From Lysinibacillus halotolerans (GTDB lineage: Bacteria; Bacillota; Bacilli; Bacillales_A; Planococcaceae), in assembly GCF_003711845.1 (NCBI RefSeq), contig NZ_RHLQ01000038.1:1-32052 (forward strand): a stretch of 32,052 nt of DNA. Reading direction: 5' to 3'. This document shows positions 7,453 to 16,222 of this stretch, piece by piece; position 1 is the stretch's first letter; each line of letters begins with the position of its first letter. Below the pieces are notes generated by a model. The model had not been told where the DNA came from. It did no database searches and saw nothing but the letters and a program-made list of their open reading frames with translations. Made by a program: the position numbers and the translations under genes.

Positions 7453-7962
7453 ATGTTTCGTTCTGTATTATTTATTCAATATGCTGTTATATTAGCAATT
7501 AGTTTTATAAGCGGTGTTGTTTGTTTTCAAGTGTTTTCTTTGGACAAGTCTATGAAATTAATAAGCTATGTAGATCCGAGAGTTTTAGATTTAACCGATG
7601 TTTCCATTTGGAATACCATTATACCGTTAGTTGCTTGGATAGTACTCGTGCTGTTCTTTGCTACTCACCCGTATTTACATGTTTTATCAAAATTTATCGT
7701 CGCAGTAAAAATTACATTTTTTGGATTTAGTTCAGTTTTTTTATTAACCCAACAAGAATCTTTGTTAGTTTACAGTATTTGGTGGTTTCCATTCCAATTA
7801 ATTTATTGTGTGTTATTATTTGTCCTTTGTTCGGTCTACACAACAAAGAAAATGGGACCAAATCGAAAGCATTTCTTTTCTCAACGATTATTTGTAACAA
7901 TCATAGTTGCGCTAACAATTATTTGCGCAGGAGAGATTGTTGCAATTTCTTATATTTTATAA
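7453..7962 (+). CDS. spoIIM: Divergent stage II sporulation protein M (SpoIIM-like)
   Basis: This encodes 169 residues with five hydrophobic segments (about 7-27, 53-71, 80-100, 107-128 and 147-169), the topology of SpoIIM/DUF95. The last segment carries a glycine-glutamate pair (GEIVAISYIL) like the end of SpoIIM. It sits directly upstream of fur, as spoIIM does in B. subtilis, and has a sigma-E-type promoter. SpoIIM acts with SpoIID and SpoIIP in septal peptidoglycan removal and engulfment. It is shorter than B. subtilis SpoIIM (about 214), mainly in the first extracytoplasmic loop, and sequence identity looks low, so the call leans on context. The ATG at 7453 follows AGGAG by 7 nt; the ATG at 7447 is too close. 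Confidence 0.65.
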   Translation: MFRSVLFIQYAVILAISFISGVVCFQVFSLDKSMKLISYVDPRVLDLTDVSIWNTIIPLVAWIVLVLFFATHPYLHVLSKFIVAVKITFFGFSSVFLLTQQESLLVYSIWWFPFQLIYCVLLFVLCSVYTTKKMGPNRKHFFSQRLFVTIIVALTIICAGEIVAISYIL

Positions 7963-7974
7963 TTCATCCCTCTC

Positions 7975-8004
7975 TTGTAATAGCTTTTACTCATTTGGTA
8001 TAAT
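7975..8004 (+). promoter_or_regulatory. Sigma-A promoter of fur
   Basis: A -35 TTGTAA (7975-7980), an 18-nt spacer and a perfect -10 TATAAT (7999-8004) lie just before the fur ribosome binding site AGGAGGG (8016-8022). The untranslated leader would be very short. Confidence 0.6.
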
Positions 8005-8028
8005 AGAATGAGTTTAGGAGGGCGTCTT

Positions 8029-8481
8029 ATGGAAAGCCGTATTGACCGTATAAAAAAGCAATTGCATAGTGCTGGCTATAAACTGACGCCACAGCGTGAA
8101 GCGACAGTTGCAGTGCTATTAGAACATGAGGAAGACCATTTAAGTGCTGAAGACGTTTACTTATTAGTAAAGGATAAAGCACCTGAAATTGGTTTAGCTA
8201 CTGTTTATCGGACATTAGAATTATTAACTGAATTGAAAATTGTTGACAAAATTAACTTTGGCGATGGCGTATCTCGCTACGATCTTCGACAAGAAGGCGC
8301 AAAACACTTCCACCATCATTTAGTTTGTATTGAATGTGGTGCAGTAGATGAAATCCAAGAGGATTTACTAGAAGATGTCGAGGCGATTGTTGAAAAACGT
8401 TGGAACTTTATTATTAAAGATCATCGATTAACATTCCACGGTATTTGCCACAGATGTCATGGCCAAAATGAAGAACAATGA
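8029..8481 (+). CDS. fur: Ferric uptake regulator Fur
   Basis: This is a 150-residue dimeric metal-sensing repressor. The N-terminal winged helix includes KLTPQREATV and the recognition region GLATVYRTLELL (55-66). The C-terminal metal-binding domain has HFHHHLVC (93-100), and two CxxC pairs, Cys100/Cys103 and Cys140/Cys143, form the structural zinc site. The family could also be PerR or Zur by sequence alone. The position between the spoIIM-like gene and xerD is that of fur in B. subtilis, so Fur is preferred. The ATG at 8029 has AGGAGGG 6 nt upstream; the in-frame ATG at 8008 overlaps the promoter region. A strong terminator follows immediately. Confidence 0.88.
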   Translation: MESRIDRIKKQLHSAGYKLTPQREATVAVLLEHEEDHLSAEDVYLLVKDKAPEIGLATVYRTLELLTELKIVDKINFGDGVSRYDLRQEGAKHFHHHLVCIECGAVDEIQEDLLEDVEAIVEKRWNFIIKDHRLTFHGICHRCHGQNEEQ

Positions 8482-8525
8482 AAAAGGATGTACATTTCGT
8501 TTATGACGGATGTACATCCTTTTCT
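8482..8525 (+). terminator. Intrinsic terminator of fur
   Basis: AAAAGGATGTACAT (8482-8495) pairs perfectly with ATGTACATCCTTTT (8510-8523), giving a 14-bp stem that begins right after the fur stop codon and ends in TTTT. Confidence 0.85.
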
Positions 8526-8543
8526 ATTAAGTAACTTCTATAC

Positions 8544-8572
8544 TTGTAGACAATTTCGAAAAAATCTATAGT
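8544..8572 (+). promoter_or_regulatory. Candidate promoter of xerD
   Basis: A -10 TATAGT (8567-8572) is preceded, with a 17-nt spacer, by TTGTAG (8544-8549), 27 nt upstream of the xerD start. The -35 is weak (3 of 6). Confidence 0.4.
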
Positions 8573-8599
8573 AAGAATAAGAAGGATAGGTGATGAACG

Positions 8600-9502
8600 A
8601 TGAAAGAAGCAAAAGAAGCGATATTAGATTATCTTCATTTTTTACAAGTTGAACGACAATTATCGACGAATACATTATCTTCTTATCGCCGGGATCTCGA
8701 GAGCTATATCGAGCATATACATAATGTACAGGCAGTACAATCATTAAAAGCTATCGAACGGTCACATATATTAATCCATTTAGAAGCATTAAGGGGTGAA
8801 GGTATTTCGGCGCGAACGATAGCGAGACACATTTCATCGATTCGTTCTTTCCATCAGTTTTTATTGAGAGAAAAATTGACCGATACTGATCCAACTGTTC
8901 ATTTGGAAATGCCACAAATAGAACAAAGGCTTCCAAAAGTTTTATCAATCGAGGAAATTGAAAGGTTAATTTCAGCACCTAATCGGGAAAAGCCGCAGGG
9001 AATTAGGGATATAGCGATGTTAGAGCTGTTATATGGGACAGGTATGCGTATAAGTGAGCTGATTGGTTTAAATTTAGACGATGTTCATTTAACAATGGGC
9101 TTTGTTCGTGTTTTTGGTAAAGGTGGAAAAGAACGAATTGTTCCATTGGGGAAAAGTGCCATTCATACATTAGATCAGTATTTACAAATTGCCCGATTCA
9201 AATTACAGGGGAAATATCCGAAAACAGATGCTTTTTTCATAAATCAGCGGGGAAAACGTTTAACACGACAAGGTTGTTGGAAATTATTAAAGGAGCATGC
9301 TAAAAATGCCCATATTGAAAAGGAAATAACACCCCATACGTTAAGACATAGTTTTGCAACCCATTTAATTGAAAATGGTGCTGATCTTCGTGCGGTTCAA
9401 GAAATGTTAGGACATGCGGATATATCAACAACTCAAATCTATACCCATATAAGTAAAACGCGACTTTCGGAAGTATATAAACAATTCCATCCAAGGGCAT
9501 AA
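8600..9502 (+). CDS. xerD: Site-specific tyrosine recombinase XerD
   Basis: This 300-residue recombinase, with its XerC-type partner, resolves chromosome dimers at the dif site near the terminus. An N-terminal SAM-like core-binding domain (about 1-90) precedes the catalytic domain. All catalytic residues are visible: Arg150 in GTGMRISEL, Lys174 in GKGGKER, His246 and Arg249 in HTLRH, His272 in LGHADI, and the nucleophile Tyr281 in TQIYTH. The length matches the family (about 296-300). B. subtilis has ripX (xerD) in the same place, between fur and drm. It is encoded on its own transcript or read through into deoB; the gap to deoB is 130 nt. Confidence 0.95.
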   Translation: MKEAKEAILDYLHFLQVERQLSTNTLSSYRRDLESYIEHIHNVQAVQSLKAIERSHILIHLEALRGEGISARTIARHISSIRSFHQFLLREKLTDTDPTVHLEMPQIEQRLPKVLSIEEIERLISAPNREKPQGIRDIAMLELLYGTGMRISELIGLNLDDVHLTMGFVRVFGKGGKERIVPLGKSAIHTLDQYLQIARFKLQGKYPKTDAFFINQRGKRLTRQGCWKLLKEHAKNAHIEKEITPHTLRHSFATHLIENGADLRAVQEMLGHADISTTQIYTHISKTRLSEVYKQFHPRA

Positions 9503-9554
9503 AGGATTTGGAACGGAATATGAACGGTTAAAATAAAAGTTTCACTAAAGGATG

Positions 9555-9581
9555 ACAAATATTACATATAAAATTATTTGT
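9555..9581. promoter_or_regulatory. Inverted repeat upstream of deoB
   Basis: ACAAATA (9555-9561) and TATTTGT (9575-9581) form a 7-bp dyad with a 13-nt AT-rich centre, about 50-78 nt before the deoB start. It could be an operator for a nucleoside-responsive repressor. In such AT-rich DNA it may also be chance. Confidence 0.25.
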
Positions 9582-9632
9582 AAGATGTCTGACCTTTGTT
9601 TAATATAGAAAATGGAAGAGGAGGACACATTT

Positions 9633-10811
9633 ATGAAACCGTTTAAAAAAATACATGTAATCGTAATGGATTCAGTTGGAATCGGAGAAGCACCTGATGC
9701 CGACCGTTTTGGAGACACTGGTGCTGATACATTAGGGCATATTGCTGATAAAATGAATGGATTAACAATGCCCAATATGGAATCATTAGGACTATCAAAT
9801 ATTCGTGAAATAAAAGGTATTAAAAAAGTAGAACAACCAAAAGCGTATTTTGGGATGATGCAAGAGGCATCTGTCGGGAAAGATACGATGACAGGACATT
9901 GGGAAATTATGGGTTTAAACATTGATAAACCATTTAAAGTTTATCCAGAAGGCTTCCCTAAGGAACTTATTGAACAATTGGAAATGAAAACAGGTCGAAA
10001 AGTGATTGGCAATAAACCGGCTAGTGGTACAGGAATTATTGATGAGCTAGGACCGGATCATATGGAAACAGGTGCCATGATCGTTTATACATCGGCAGAT
10101 CCTGTTTTACAAATTGCAGCCCATGAAGACATTATTCCATTAGAGGAACTATACAAAATTTGCGAAATCGCAAGAGAGCTTACTTTAGATCCAGAATTTT
10201 TAGTCGGTCGAGTTATTGCTCGTCCGTTCGTTGGAACACCAGGGAACTTTACCCGTACAGCCAATCGTCATGATTATGCGTTAAAACCTTTTGGTCGCAC
10301 AACAATGAATGAATTAAAGGACTCAGGATTTGACGTGATTGCTATTGGGAAAATTTCTGACATATATAATGGTGAAGGCGTTACAGAGGCAATTCGTACA
10401 AAAGATAATAAAGATGGAATGGATAAATTCATTGACGTTGTTAAAAAAGATTTCCATGGCATTAGCTTCTTAAATTTAGTTGACTTTGATGCGAATTACG
10501 GTCATCGCCGAGATCCAATTGGATATGGAAACGCTTTAGAGGAATTTGATCGTCGATTACCGGAAGTTTTTAATGAAATGAAAGAAGACGATTTATTAAT
10601 CATTACAGCGGATCACGGGAATGATCCGACTTTCCCTGGAACAGATCATACGCGAGAGTATGTGCCATTATTAGTATATTCGCCAAGATTTGAACAAGGG
10701 GATGAAATACCTCTTCGTGAAACTTTCGCAGATATCGCAGCAACGATAGCTGAAAACTTTAATGTAAAAGCACCACAATTTGGTTCAAGTTTCTTAACGA
10801 ATTTAAAGTAG
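9633..10811 (+). CDS. deoB: Phosphopentomutase
   Basis: This is a 392-residue manganese-dependent enzyme of the alkaline-phosphatase superfamily that interconverts ribose/deoxyribose 1-phosphate and 5-phosphate in nucleoside salvage. Metal and catalytic motifs are intact: Asp13 in [13 protein letters not shown], the activated threonine Thr85 in KDTMTGHWE (the residue phosphorylated in the B. cereus enzyme), [18 protein letters not shown] and TDHTREYVP. The ATG at 9633 has AGGAGG 8 nt upstream; the ATG at 9612 lies upstream of this Shine-Dalgarno sequence and is not used. The gene is known as drm in B. subtilis. It is followed 12 nt later by pdp, so both form one operon for nucleoside breakdown. 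Confidence 0.95.
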   Translation: MKPFKKIHVIVMDSVGIGEAPDADRFGDTGADTLGHIADKMNGLTMPNMESLGLSNIREIKGIKKVEQPKAYFGMMQEASVGKDTMTGHWEIMGLNIDKPFKVYPEGFPKELIEQLEMKTGRKVIGNKPASGTGIIDELGPDHMETGAMIVYTSADPVLQIAAHEDIIPLEELYKICEIARELTLDPEFLVGRVIARPFVGTPGNFTRTANRHDYALKPFGRTTMNELKDSGFDVIAIGKISDIYNGEGVTEAIRTKDNKDGMDKFIDVVKKDFHGISFLNLVDFDANYGHRRDPIGYGNALEEFDRRLPEVFNEMKEDDLLIITADHGNDPTFPGTDHTREYVPLLVYSPRFEQGDEIPLRETFADIAATIAENFNVKAPQFGSSFLTNLK

Positions 10812-10823
10812 GAGGTTCTCCAC

Positions 10824-12128
10824 ATGAGAATGGTTGATGTTATTGAGAAAAAACGTAATGGTGAAGAATTAACAACCGAAGAAATTCGTTTTTTCGTACA
10901 AGGTTATACAGATGGATCAATTCCAGATTACCAAGTAAGTAGTTTAATGATGGCTATTTATTTCCAAGATATGAATGATCGGGAACGGGCTGATTTAACG
11001 ATGGCAATGGTTGAATCAGGTGACCAAATCGATTTATCCGGGATTGAAGGAATAAAAGTTGATAAACATTCAACAGGTGGAGTAGGGGATACGACTACGT
11101 TATCTTTAGCAGCAATGGTTGCTGCATGTGGTGTTCCTGTTGCCAAAATGAGTGGTCGCGGCCTTGGCCATACTGGCGGAACAATCGATAAGTTGGAGTC
11201 AATAAAAGGATTTCATGTAGAGCTTTCCAATGAACAATTTATGAAACAAGTAAATGACATTGGAACTGCTGTTATCGGTCAAAGTGGAAACTTAACTCCT
11301 GCCGATAAAAAGTTATATGCATTGCGTGATGTGACAGGTACGGTACCAAGCATCCCATTAATCGCAAGTTCGATCATGTCTAAAAAAATTGCAGCTGGTG
11401 CAGATGCCATTGTTTTAGACGTGAAAACAGGCGAAGGTGCATTTATGAAAACGTTTGAAGATGCGAAAAGTTTAGCCCATGCAATGGTGCAAATTGGCAA
11501 TAGCGTTGGTCGTAATACAATGGCGATTATTTCTGATATGAGTCAACCATTAGGTTTTGCCATCGGAAATGCATTAGAAGTAAAAGAAGCCATTGATACA
11601 TTAAAAGGTAACGGTCCTGAAGATTTAATGGAATTGTGCTATACATTAGGATCCCAAATGGTCGTATTAGGCGGAAAAGCTAATAGTATTGAAGAAGCTC
11701 GCACTCAACTGCAAACTGTAATCGCTAATGGCCAAGCATTAGAGGTGTTTAAGAAGTTTGTCGCTGCTCAAGGGGGAGATGCTTCTGTCGTTGACGATCC
11801 TTCTCTATTGCCTCAGGCAAAATATCAAATGGAGTTACCTGCAAAGGAAACGGGCTATGTAACGAAAATTGAAGCAGATGATGTCGGTGTAGCAGCAATG
11901 TTATTAGGTGCAGGTCGTGCAACTAAAGAGTCAACAATTGATTTATCTGTTGGACTTGTCCTACATAAAAAAGTAGGCGATGCTGTTCAAAAAGGAGAGT
12001 CGCTTGTAACAATTCATTCGAACAGTGAAGATGTTTCAGAAGTGATGGAGAAACTTTACAAACATATTGAAATTGTGCCAGAAAAAGTGGAAGCTCCAAC
12101 ATTAATTAAAGAAGTCATTACAAAATAA
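10824..12128 (+). CDS. pdp: Pyrimidine-nucleoside phosphorylase
   Basis: This is a 434-residue cytosolic enzyme that cleaves uridine, thymidine and deoxyuridine with phosphate, releasing the base and (deoxy)ribose 1-phosphate, which the upstream phosphopentomutase then converts. The family signatures are present: the phosphate-binding [14 protein letters not shown] (about 80-93), [19 protein letters not shown] (about 108-126) and the KTGEGAFMK region. The C-terminal swivelling domain is complete. The length equals that of the B. subtilis and Geobacillus enzymes (about 433). The ribosome binding site AGGAGG overlaps the deoB stop. In B. subtilis the gene after drm is pupG; here it is pdp. Confidence 0.95.
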   Translation: MRMVDVIEKKRNGEELTTEEIRFFVQGYTDGSIPDYQVSSLMMAIYFQDMNDRERADLTMAMVESGDQIDLSGIEGIKVDKHSTGGVGDTTTLSLAAMVAACGVPVAKMSGRGLGHTGGTIDKLESIKGFHVELSNEQFMKQVNDIGTAVIGQSGNLTPADKKLYALRDVTGTVPSIPLIASSIMSKKIAAGADAIVLDVKTGEGAFMKTFEDAKSLAHAMVQIGNSVGRNTMAIISDMSQPLGFAIGNALEVKEAIDTLKGNGPEDLMELCYTLGSQMVVLGGKANSIEEARTQLQTVIANGQALEVFKKFVAAQGGDASVVDDPSLLPQAKYQMELPAKETGYVTKIEADDVGVAAMLLGAGRATKESTIDLSVGLVLHKKVGDAVQKGESLVTIHSNSEDVSEVMEKLYKHIEIVPEKVEAPTLIKEVITK

Positions 12129-12137
12129 TCTTAAGTT

Positions 12138-12178
12138 AAAAGTTAGTAACGTTAAGTAAGAACGTTACTAACTTTTTT
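12138..12178 (+). terminator. Intrinsic terminator of deoB-pdp
   Basis: AAAAGTTAGTAACGTT (12138-12153) pairs perfectly with AACGTTACTAACTTTT (12161-12176) around a 7-nt loop, followed by more T. It begins 10 nt after the pdp stop. Confidence 0.9.
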
Positions 12179-12242
12179 GCTTTTTCGAAGATTTTCCGAA
12201 ATAAACTTCATTTAGTATTTTTAATGTTAATGATGTGTGGAT

Positions 12243-12272
12243 GTAATATTTGCATATGAATAGGGAATAATA
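12243..12272 (+). promoter_or_regulatory. Candidate forespore promoter of the germination receptor operon
   Basis: GTAATA (12243-12248), 17 nt, then AATAATA (12266-12272) is a partial match to the sigma-G pattern (TGAATA, 17-18 nt, CATNMTA). Operons of this class are sigma-G controlled in B. subtilis. The match is weak, and a TGAATA at 12255-12260 lacks a partner at proper spacing. Confidence 0.25.
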
Positions 12273-12301
12273 CTGCTATCCTAGGAAAAATAGGTGATTG
12301 T

Positions 12302-13426
12302 ATGCAAAGCTTAACAAAAGTGTTACTCCCTAGACAATTGTTGCTAATGTTAATCCTTTCGACAGGTTTATTAAACCATGTCATTTTAATTCCTAATTTG
12401 CTTTCAGCAGCTGGTAGAGATAGTTGGGTAAGTGTCATCATCACCTATCCCATTTGTATTCTATTCCTTATACTTATTACTTATATTTTAAACAACAGTC
12501 CGCAGGATGGATTCTTTTCATTAATAAAGAAGCGGATGGGTAAAACCTTTTCGATATTTCTTTCCATTCCTGTTGTGTTGTATTTATTTTTTAGCACCTA
12601 TGTAACTTTTCGTGACTTAGTTATCTGGTTAAATGCCTATTTTCTTGCTGAATCTTCCTTTTTAATGATTACCGTCCTTTTAATCATTGCATGTTGTATT
12701 GTTACCCTAGTAGGTATTAAAAATATGTCGATTACAAGCGGTCTATTATTGCCACTCGTAATTATATTTGGAATATTTATCTCAATTACGAATACCCCTT
12801 CTAAAGATCCAAGTTTATTGTTTCCGATTTTTACGGATGGTGTTTCACCTATTATAAAGGGGAGTATATATGTATTATCAGCACTGCTGGAAGTTTATGT
12901 CATCGTTTTATTACAACCTTATGTACAGGCACCTATTAAATTCAAACATTTATTTGTACTTATTACGATATTTACCATTCTTATTTTTGGTCCTCTTACT
13001 GCTTCATTAATGGAATTCGGCTTAACGGAATCCGTTAATTTTCGTTATCCGGCTTATGAACAATGGCGTATATTAAGCATCGGTGAGTATATTTCCCATT
13101 TAGATTTTTTTGCGTTATATCAATGGCTAAGTGGAGCCGTTATTCGCATTGGATTACATATGTATCTCCTATGCACATTTTTCGCAAAAACTCGACATTA
13201 TCGTTTAAATTACAAACCTGTTCTTGTTCTATATATTGTTCTATTTGCCGTTATGATGATTAAAGTTCAATCCCAACACTTTTTTGAATTTGTATATAAG
13301 TACTACTTCCCGATTTGTTTTATATTTTTTACGTTTCAAATACTTTTTTCAGCCTTTTATATTTTTGTAACGAAGAAAAGAGTTGAGCAACATGACAAAC
13401 ACATCAAGTTCCAACAAAATAAATGA
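12302..13426 (+). CDS. Spore germination receptor B subunit (GerAB-type permease)
   Basis: This encodes 374 residues with about ten hydrophobic segments in the GerAB/endospore-germination permease family, part of the APC superfamily. In known receptors this inner-membrane subunit binds the germinant amino acid. Supporting features are the N-terminal LPRQLLLMLILSTGLLNHV region and a length close to B. subtilis GerAB (365). AGGTGA sits 5 nt before the ATG. It is the first gene of a three-gene operon, and the next ORF begins inside its last 35 nt. The permease-first order is unlike B. subtilis gerA (A-B-C). The germinant cannot be predicted. The gene carries no frameshift and looks functional. 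Confidence 0.85.
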   Translation: MQSLTKVLLPRQLLLMLILSTGLLNHVILIPNLLSAAGRDSWVSVIITYPICILFLILITYILNNSPQDGFFSLIKKRMGKTFSIFLSIPVVLYLFFSTYVTFRDLVIWLNAYFLAESSFLMITVLLIIACCIVTLVGIKNMSITSGLLLPLVIIFGIFISITNTPSKDPSLLFPIFTDGVSPIIKGSIYVLSALLEVYVIVLLQPYVQAPIKFKHLFVLITIFTILIFGPLTASLMEFGLTESVNFRYPAYEQWRILSIGEYISHLDFFALYQWLSGAVIRIGLHMYLLCTFFAKTRHYRLNYKPVLVLYIVLFAVMMIKVQSQHFFEFVYKYYFPICFIFFTFQILFSAFYIFVTKKRVEQHDKHIKFQQNK

Positions 13427-14834
13427 AAAAGTACAAAATTTGAAAAATCAATTTAAGTTTAGTCAAGATTTCCTTTATAAAACCCATCAAATTCAGTCTA
13501 AAACCTTTGAGTTTATGTTTTTTGAAAGCTTAGTTGATAATCAATATTTGGATAAAAACATTTTACCTAAATTGAGTATCTATGAAGATGATTTAATAAA
13601 GGACCGGTTAATTTCCTTGTTTTACGCAGAGGACGTTTCTTTCAAGTCAGAAGAAGAGTTGTCCGATTTGCTTTTTCAAGGAAACATTTTATTTCTAGCC
13701 GATAATTGTCTTTTAAGTATGCAAATGGGGGATTTTCCAAAGCGTATTCCAGAAGAATCCGCCCTTGAAACATCTTTAAGGGGTCCAAGGGATGGATTTG
13801 TAGAGGATATAAAAACGAATATATCTTTAATTAGAAGAAGGATTCAGTCATCTACTTTATGTCTCGAAAAATATACAATTGGAAAAAGAAGTAAAACAAA
13901 GGTAGCGCTCATGTATATGGAAGATATTATTGATCCAAGAGTGCTAAAGGAAATACAAAAGCGGTTAAATCAAGTAGAGCTAGATATTTTAGTAAGTATA
14001 AATGAGCTTGAAGATTGTATTAGGGATAGACCAAAGTCGCTTGTTCCTACGTTGTCGTATACAGGTAGACCGGATTTTTTAGTACAAGCATTAAATCAAG
14101 GGAGATTTGCCCTTTTAGTGGATGGAAATCCAACCGTTTCTTTCGCGCCGATAGGAATGCTGTTAGAAACGAAGTCGCCAGAAGATTCCTATCTTAACTA
14201 TTTTTTTGTATCGATGGAAAGGTTATTAAGATCGGTAGGAGCGTTGATTTCCGTATTTTTACCAGGAATATGGGTTGCGTTTACTAGTTACAATATCGAA
14301 CAAATTCCTTATTTATTAGTAGCGACCATTTCAGTTTCCCGTTTAGGAATCCCTTTAGCCACAGGAATCGAAATGTTCCTTATCTTATTTTTATTTGATT
14401 TATTTAATGAAGCCGGTGCTCGACTTCCCCGGGCTATTGGTCAAAGTGTAACTGTATTGGGAGGTTTAATAATAGGGGACGCAGCGATTCGGGCAGGTCT
14501 TACTTCTCCTACTATGTTAGTTATTGTAGCGATTACTTATATTTGTTCCTTTACAGTCGTCAATCCAGCTTTAAGTACTGCGTTTTCCGTTCTTCGACTA
14601 ATTATTACGCTGCTAAGTTCAATCTTCGGTCTATTTGGAACAATTTTAGGATTTATTCTTACAATAATATATTTTTCAACCATTACTTCTTTTGGAGTTT
14701 CCTATATAAGTTCATTGGCACCATTTAGTTTTAAAGAAGGAATAAAAACTTTTTTAAAACCTCCACGCTCATTTTATAAATCCAGAACAACTATAACTAG
14801 TCCTGAAGATGCTACGAGGAGTGGAAAGGAATGA
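13392..14834 (+). CDS. Spore germination receptor A subunit (GerAA family)
   Basis: This encodes 480 residues, close to B. subtilis GerAA (482). A soluble N-terminal domain (about 1-270) contains the family motif GPRDGFVEDIKTNISLIRRR (about 133-152) and YTGRPDFLVQALNQGRFALLVDG. A C-terminal membrane part of about five segments has GARLPRAIGQSVTVLGGLII and AGLTSPTMLVIVAITYI. GerAA proteins oligomerise in the spore inner membrane and act as germinant-gated channels with the B and C subunits. The ATG at 13392 is chosen over the TTG at 13383. The Shine-Dalgarno sequence is poor (AAGAG), so translation may depend on coupling to the upstream gene, which it overlaps by 35 nt. Confidence 0.9.
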   Translation: MTNTSSSNKINEKVQNLKNQFKFSQDFLYKTHQIQSKTFEFMFFESLVDNQYLDKNILPKLSIYEDDLIKDRLISLFYAEDVSFKSEEELSDLLFQGNILFLADNCLLSMQMGDFPKRIPEESALETSLRGPRDGFVEDIKTNISLIRRRIQSSTLCLEKYTIGKRSKTKVALMYMEDIIDPRVLKEIQKRLNQVELDILVSINELEDCIRDRPKSLVPTLSYTGRPDFLVQALNQGRFALLVDGNPTVSFAPIGMLLETKSPEDSYLNYFFVSMERLLRSVGALISVFLPGIWVAFTSYNIEQIPYLLVATISVSRLGIPLATGIEMFLILFLFDLFNEAGARLPRAIGQSVTVLGGLIIGDAAIRAGLTSPTMLVIVAITYICSFTVVNPALSTAFSVLRLIITLLSSIFGLFGTILGFILTIIYFSTITSFGVSYISSLAPFSFKEGIKTFLKPPRSFYKSRTTITSPEDATRSGKE

Positions 14835-15982
14835 AACGAATTATGCTCTTTTCACTTTTCTTATTCATTGTTGTGTTCTTATCGGGATGTGGCGGTGTGA
14901 AAAATATTCAAGACTTAACTTATATTGTCGCCATTGGTATGGATTACGATCAAGAAAAAAATGAATATATTGTTTATCTTCAAGGGTTAAATTTCGCCAA
15001 TGTCGCAAAACAAGAAGGAGCGAGACCGACTGAAAAGGTACCTATTTTTGTTGGGAGAGCAGAAGGAGAAACGTTGAATTTAGCTATAAGTGAACTATAT
15101 AACAAAACAGAAAACGATTTGTTTTTAGGGCATGTAAGTGCCCTCGTATTAAGTGATAAAATTGTCACCCATAAATTTAATGAAGTAATAGAAGAAATTA
15201 ATCGCAACCGTTCCCTTAGTTCTACCCTTCAAATTGTGACAACAGAAGAGGAGATTGAAGATGTTTTAAATGTGGAAGCATTATTTAACTATCCACCTAT
15301 TTATACAATCCTGTTTAAAAAATTTGCCTATGAAACTGCAAGAGATGAACTTAAGCCAGTGACATTAATGGAGTTTTTAAAAACTTATTATGAGCCGATG
15401 GGGATGGCAAAAATACCTTCCGTAAAACTGGATGATACGAATTGGATGTCTGAAGGAAATTACACAGCCCTTTATTTTAACGGATATTCTGTTTTTCAAA
15501 ATGAAAAATATGTACAAGAAATTGAATTTAATGATGCACTATTTCTTACTTGGTTAACTGAAGATAAAGTGACGTTAAATTATAAAGTAAAAAATGGTGA
15601 GGAGCTTGTAGCAAATGTAGAGTTCTTAGATTCAAAAATGAACATTCATTATGAAAAAGGAACGGACTCTCCACAATTTTCTGTCGAACTTTCCGCCAAT
15701 GTCGATTTGTTGGAGAAACTAAAAGATATTCCGATTGATGAGGTAATTAAACTGATTGAGGAAGACTTAAAAGAAAAATTTATATCCCTCTATCAAAAGG
15801 GGGTGGAAAATCAATTAGATGTACTGAATATAGGTGAAAAATGGTACAGAATACACCCAAAGGCATACAAAAAATTGGAACAATCTTATACCTTTTATTT
15901 AAACAATAACTCTTTAAAAAATGTCAAGGTTGATGTAAATATAATCCACTTCAATACTTATAAATATGAAGTGGAAAGGTAA
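14831..15982 (+). CDS. Spore germination receptor C subunit, Ger(x)C lipoprotein
   Basis: This encodes 383 residues. The N-terminus is a lipoprotein signal ending in the lipobox LSGC, with Cys20 as the predicted lipidated residue. The remainder matches the Ger(x)C family: the LTYIVAIGMDYDQEKNEYIV strand near 28-47, and the C-terminal EEDLKEKFISLYQKGVENQL helix. The protein should sit on the outer face of the spore inner membrane as the third receptor subunit. The ATG overlaps the stop of the A-subunit gene by 4 nt, and GGAAAGGA precedes it. An intrinsic terminator 20 nt downstream closes the operon. Confidence 0.92.
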   Translation: MKRIMLFSLFLFIVVFLSGCGGVKNIQDLTYIVAIGMDYDQEKNEYIVYLQGLNFANVAKQEGARPTEKVPIFVGRAEGETLNLAISELYNKTENDLFLGHVSALVLSDKIVTHKFNEVIEEINRNRSLSSTLQIVTTEEEIEDVLNVEALFNYPPIYTILFKKFAYETARDELKPVTLMEFLKTYYEPMGMAKIPSVKLDDTNWMSEGNYTALYFNGYSVFQNEKYVQEIEFNDALFLTWLTEDKVTLNYKVKNGEELVANVEFLDSKMNIHYEKGTDSPQFSVELSANVDLLEKLKDIPIDEVIKLIEEDLKEKFISLYQKGVENQLDVLNIGEKWYRIHPKAYKKLEQSYTFYLNNNSLKNVKVDVNIIHFNTYKYEVER

Positions 15983-16001
15983 AAAGATTAATAATGACTT
16001 T

Positions 16002-16042
16002 AAAAAGAGCATGCTTTGATTTTGCAAAGGATGTTCTTTTTT
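16002..16042 (+). terminator. Intrinsic terminator of the germination receptor operon
   Basis: The stem 16002-16018 (AAAAAGAGCATGCTTTG) pairs with 16025-16041, with one mismatch and one G-T pair. The loop is 6 nt and the stem ends in six T. Confidence 0.8.
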
Positions 16043-16173
16043 AATGGAGGTCAAAACAATAATTTCTTAAATCCTATTTTCAAATGTTTAAAATGGAAAG
16101 TTTTTTTCCATACTTATTTTGGTAATACAATCATTTTTTTATATCATTTGATAAATCTATCCACTTTTCCTTT

Positions 16174-16180
16174 TGTCGTA
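16174..16180 (+). promoter_or_regulatory. Possible Spo0A box upstream of spoIIAA
   Basis: TGTCGTA matches the Spo0A heptamer TGTCGAA at 6 of 7 positions, about 43 nt upstream of the sigma-H -35. A poorer heptamer, TGTCAGT, lies at 16214-16220. B. subtilis spoIIA is directly activated by Spo0A-P. The spacing here is inference. Confidence 0.35.
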
Positions 16181-16222
16181 TTTTCACTAGTTTCAGCGAA
16201 TTTCTTCTACTATTGTCAGTAA

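Noticed and set aside
9545-9922. 125-codon open frame on the minus strand over the deoB start
   Set aside because: Antisense shadow of deoB, with many Ser, Pro and Ile residues and no ribosome binding site or known motif.
12255-12260. TGAATA as a sigma-G -35 for the germination operon
   Set aside because: No CATNMTA-type -10 lies 17-18 nt downstream; a weaker alternative at 12243-12272 is listed at low confidence.
16016-16222. 68-codon open frame on the plus strand between the germination operon and spoIIAA
   Set aside because: It starts within the terminator, has no ribosome binding site, is very phenylalanine-rich as expected from T-rich DNA, and overlaps the spoIIA control region.
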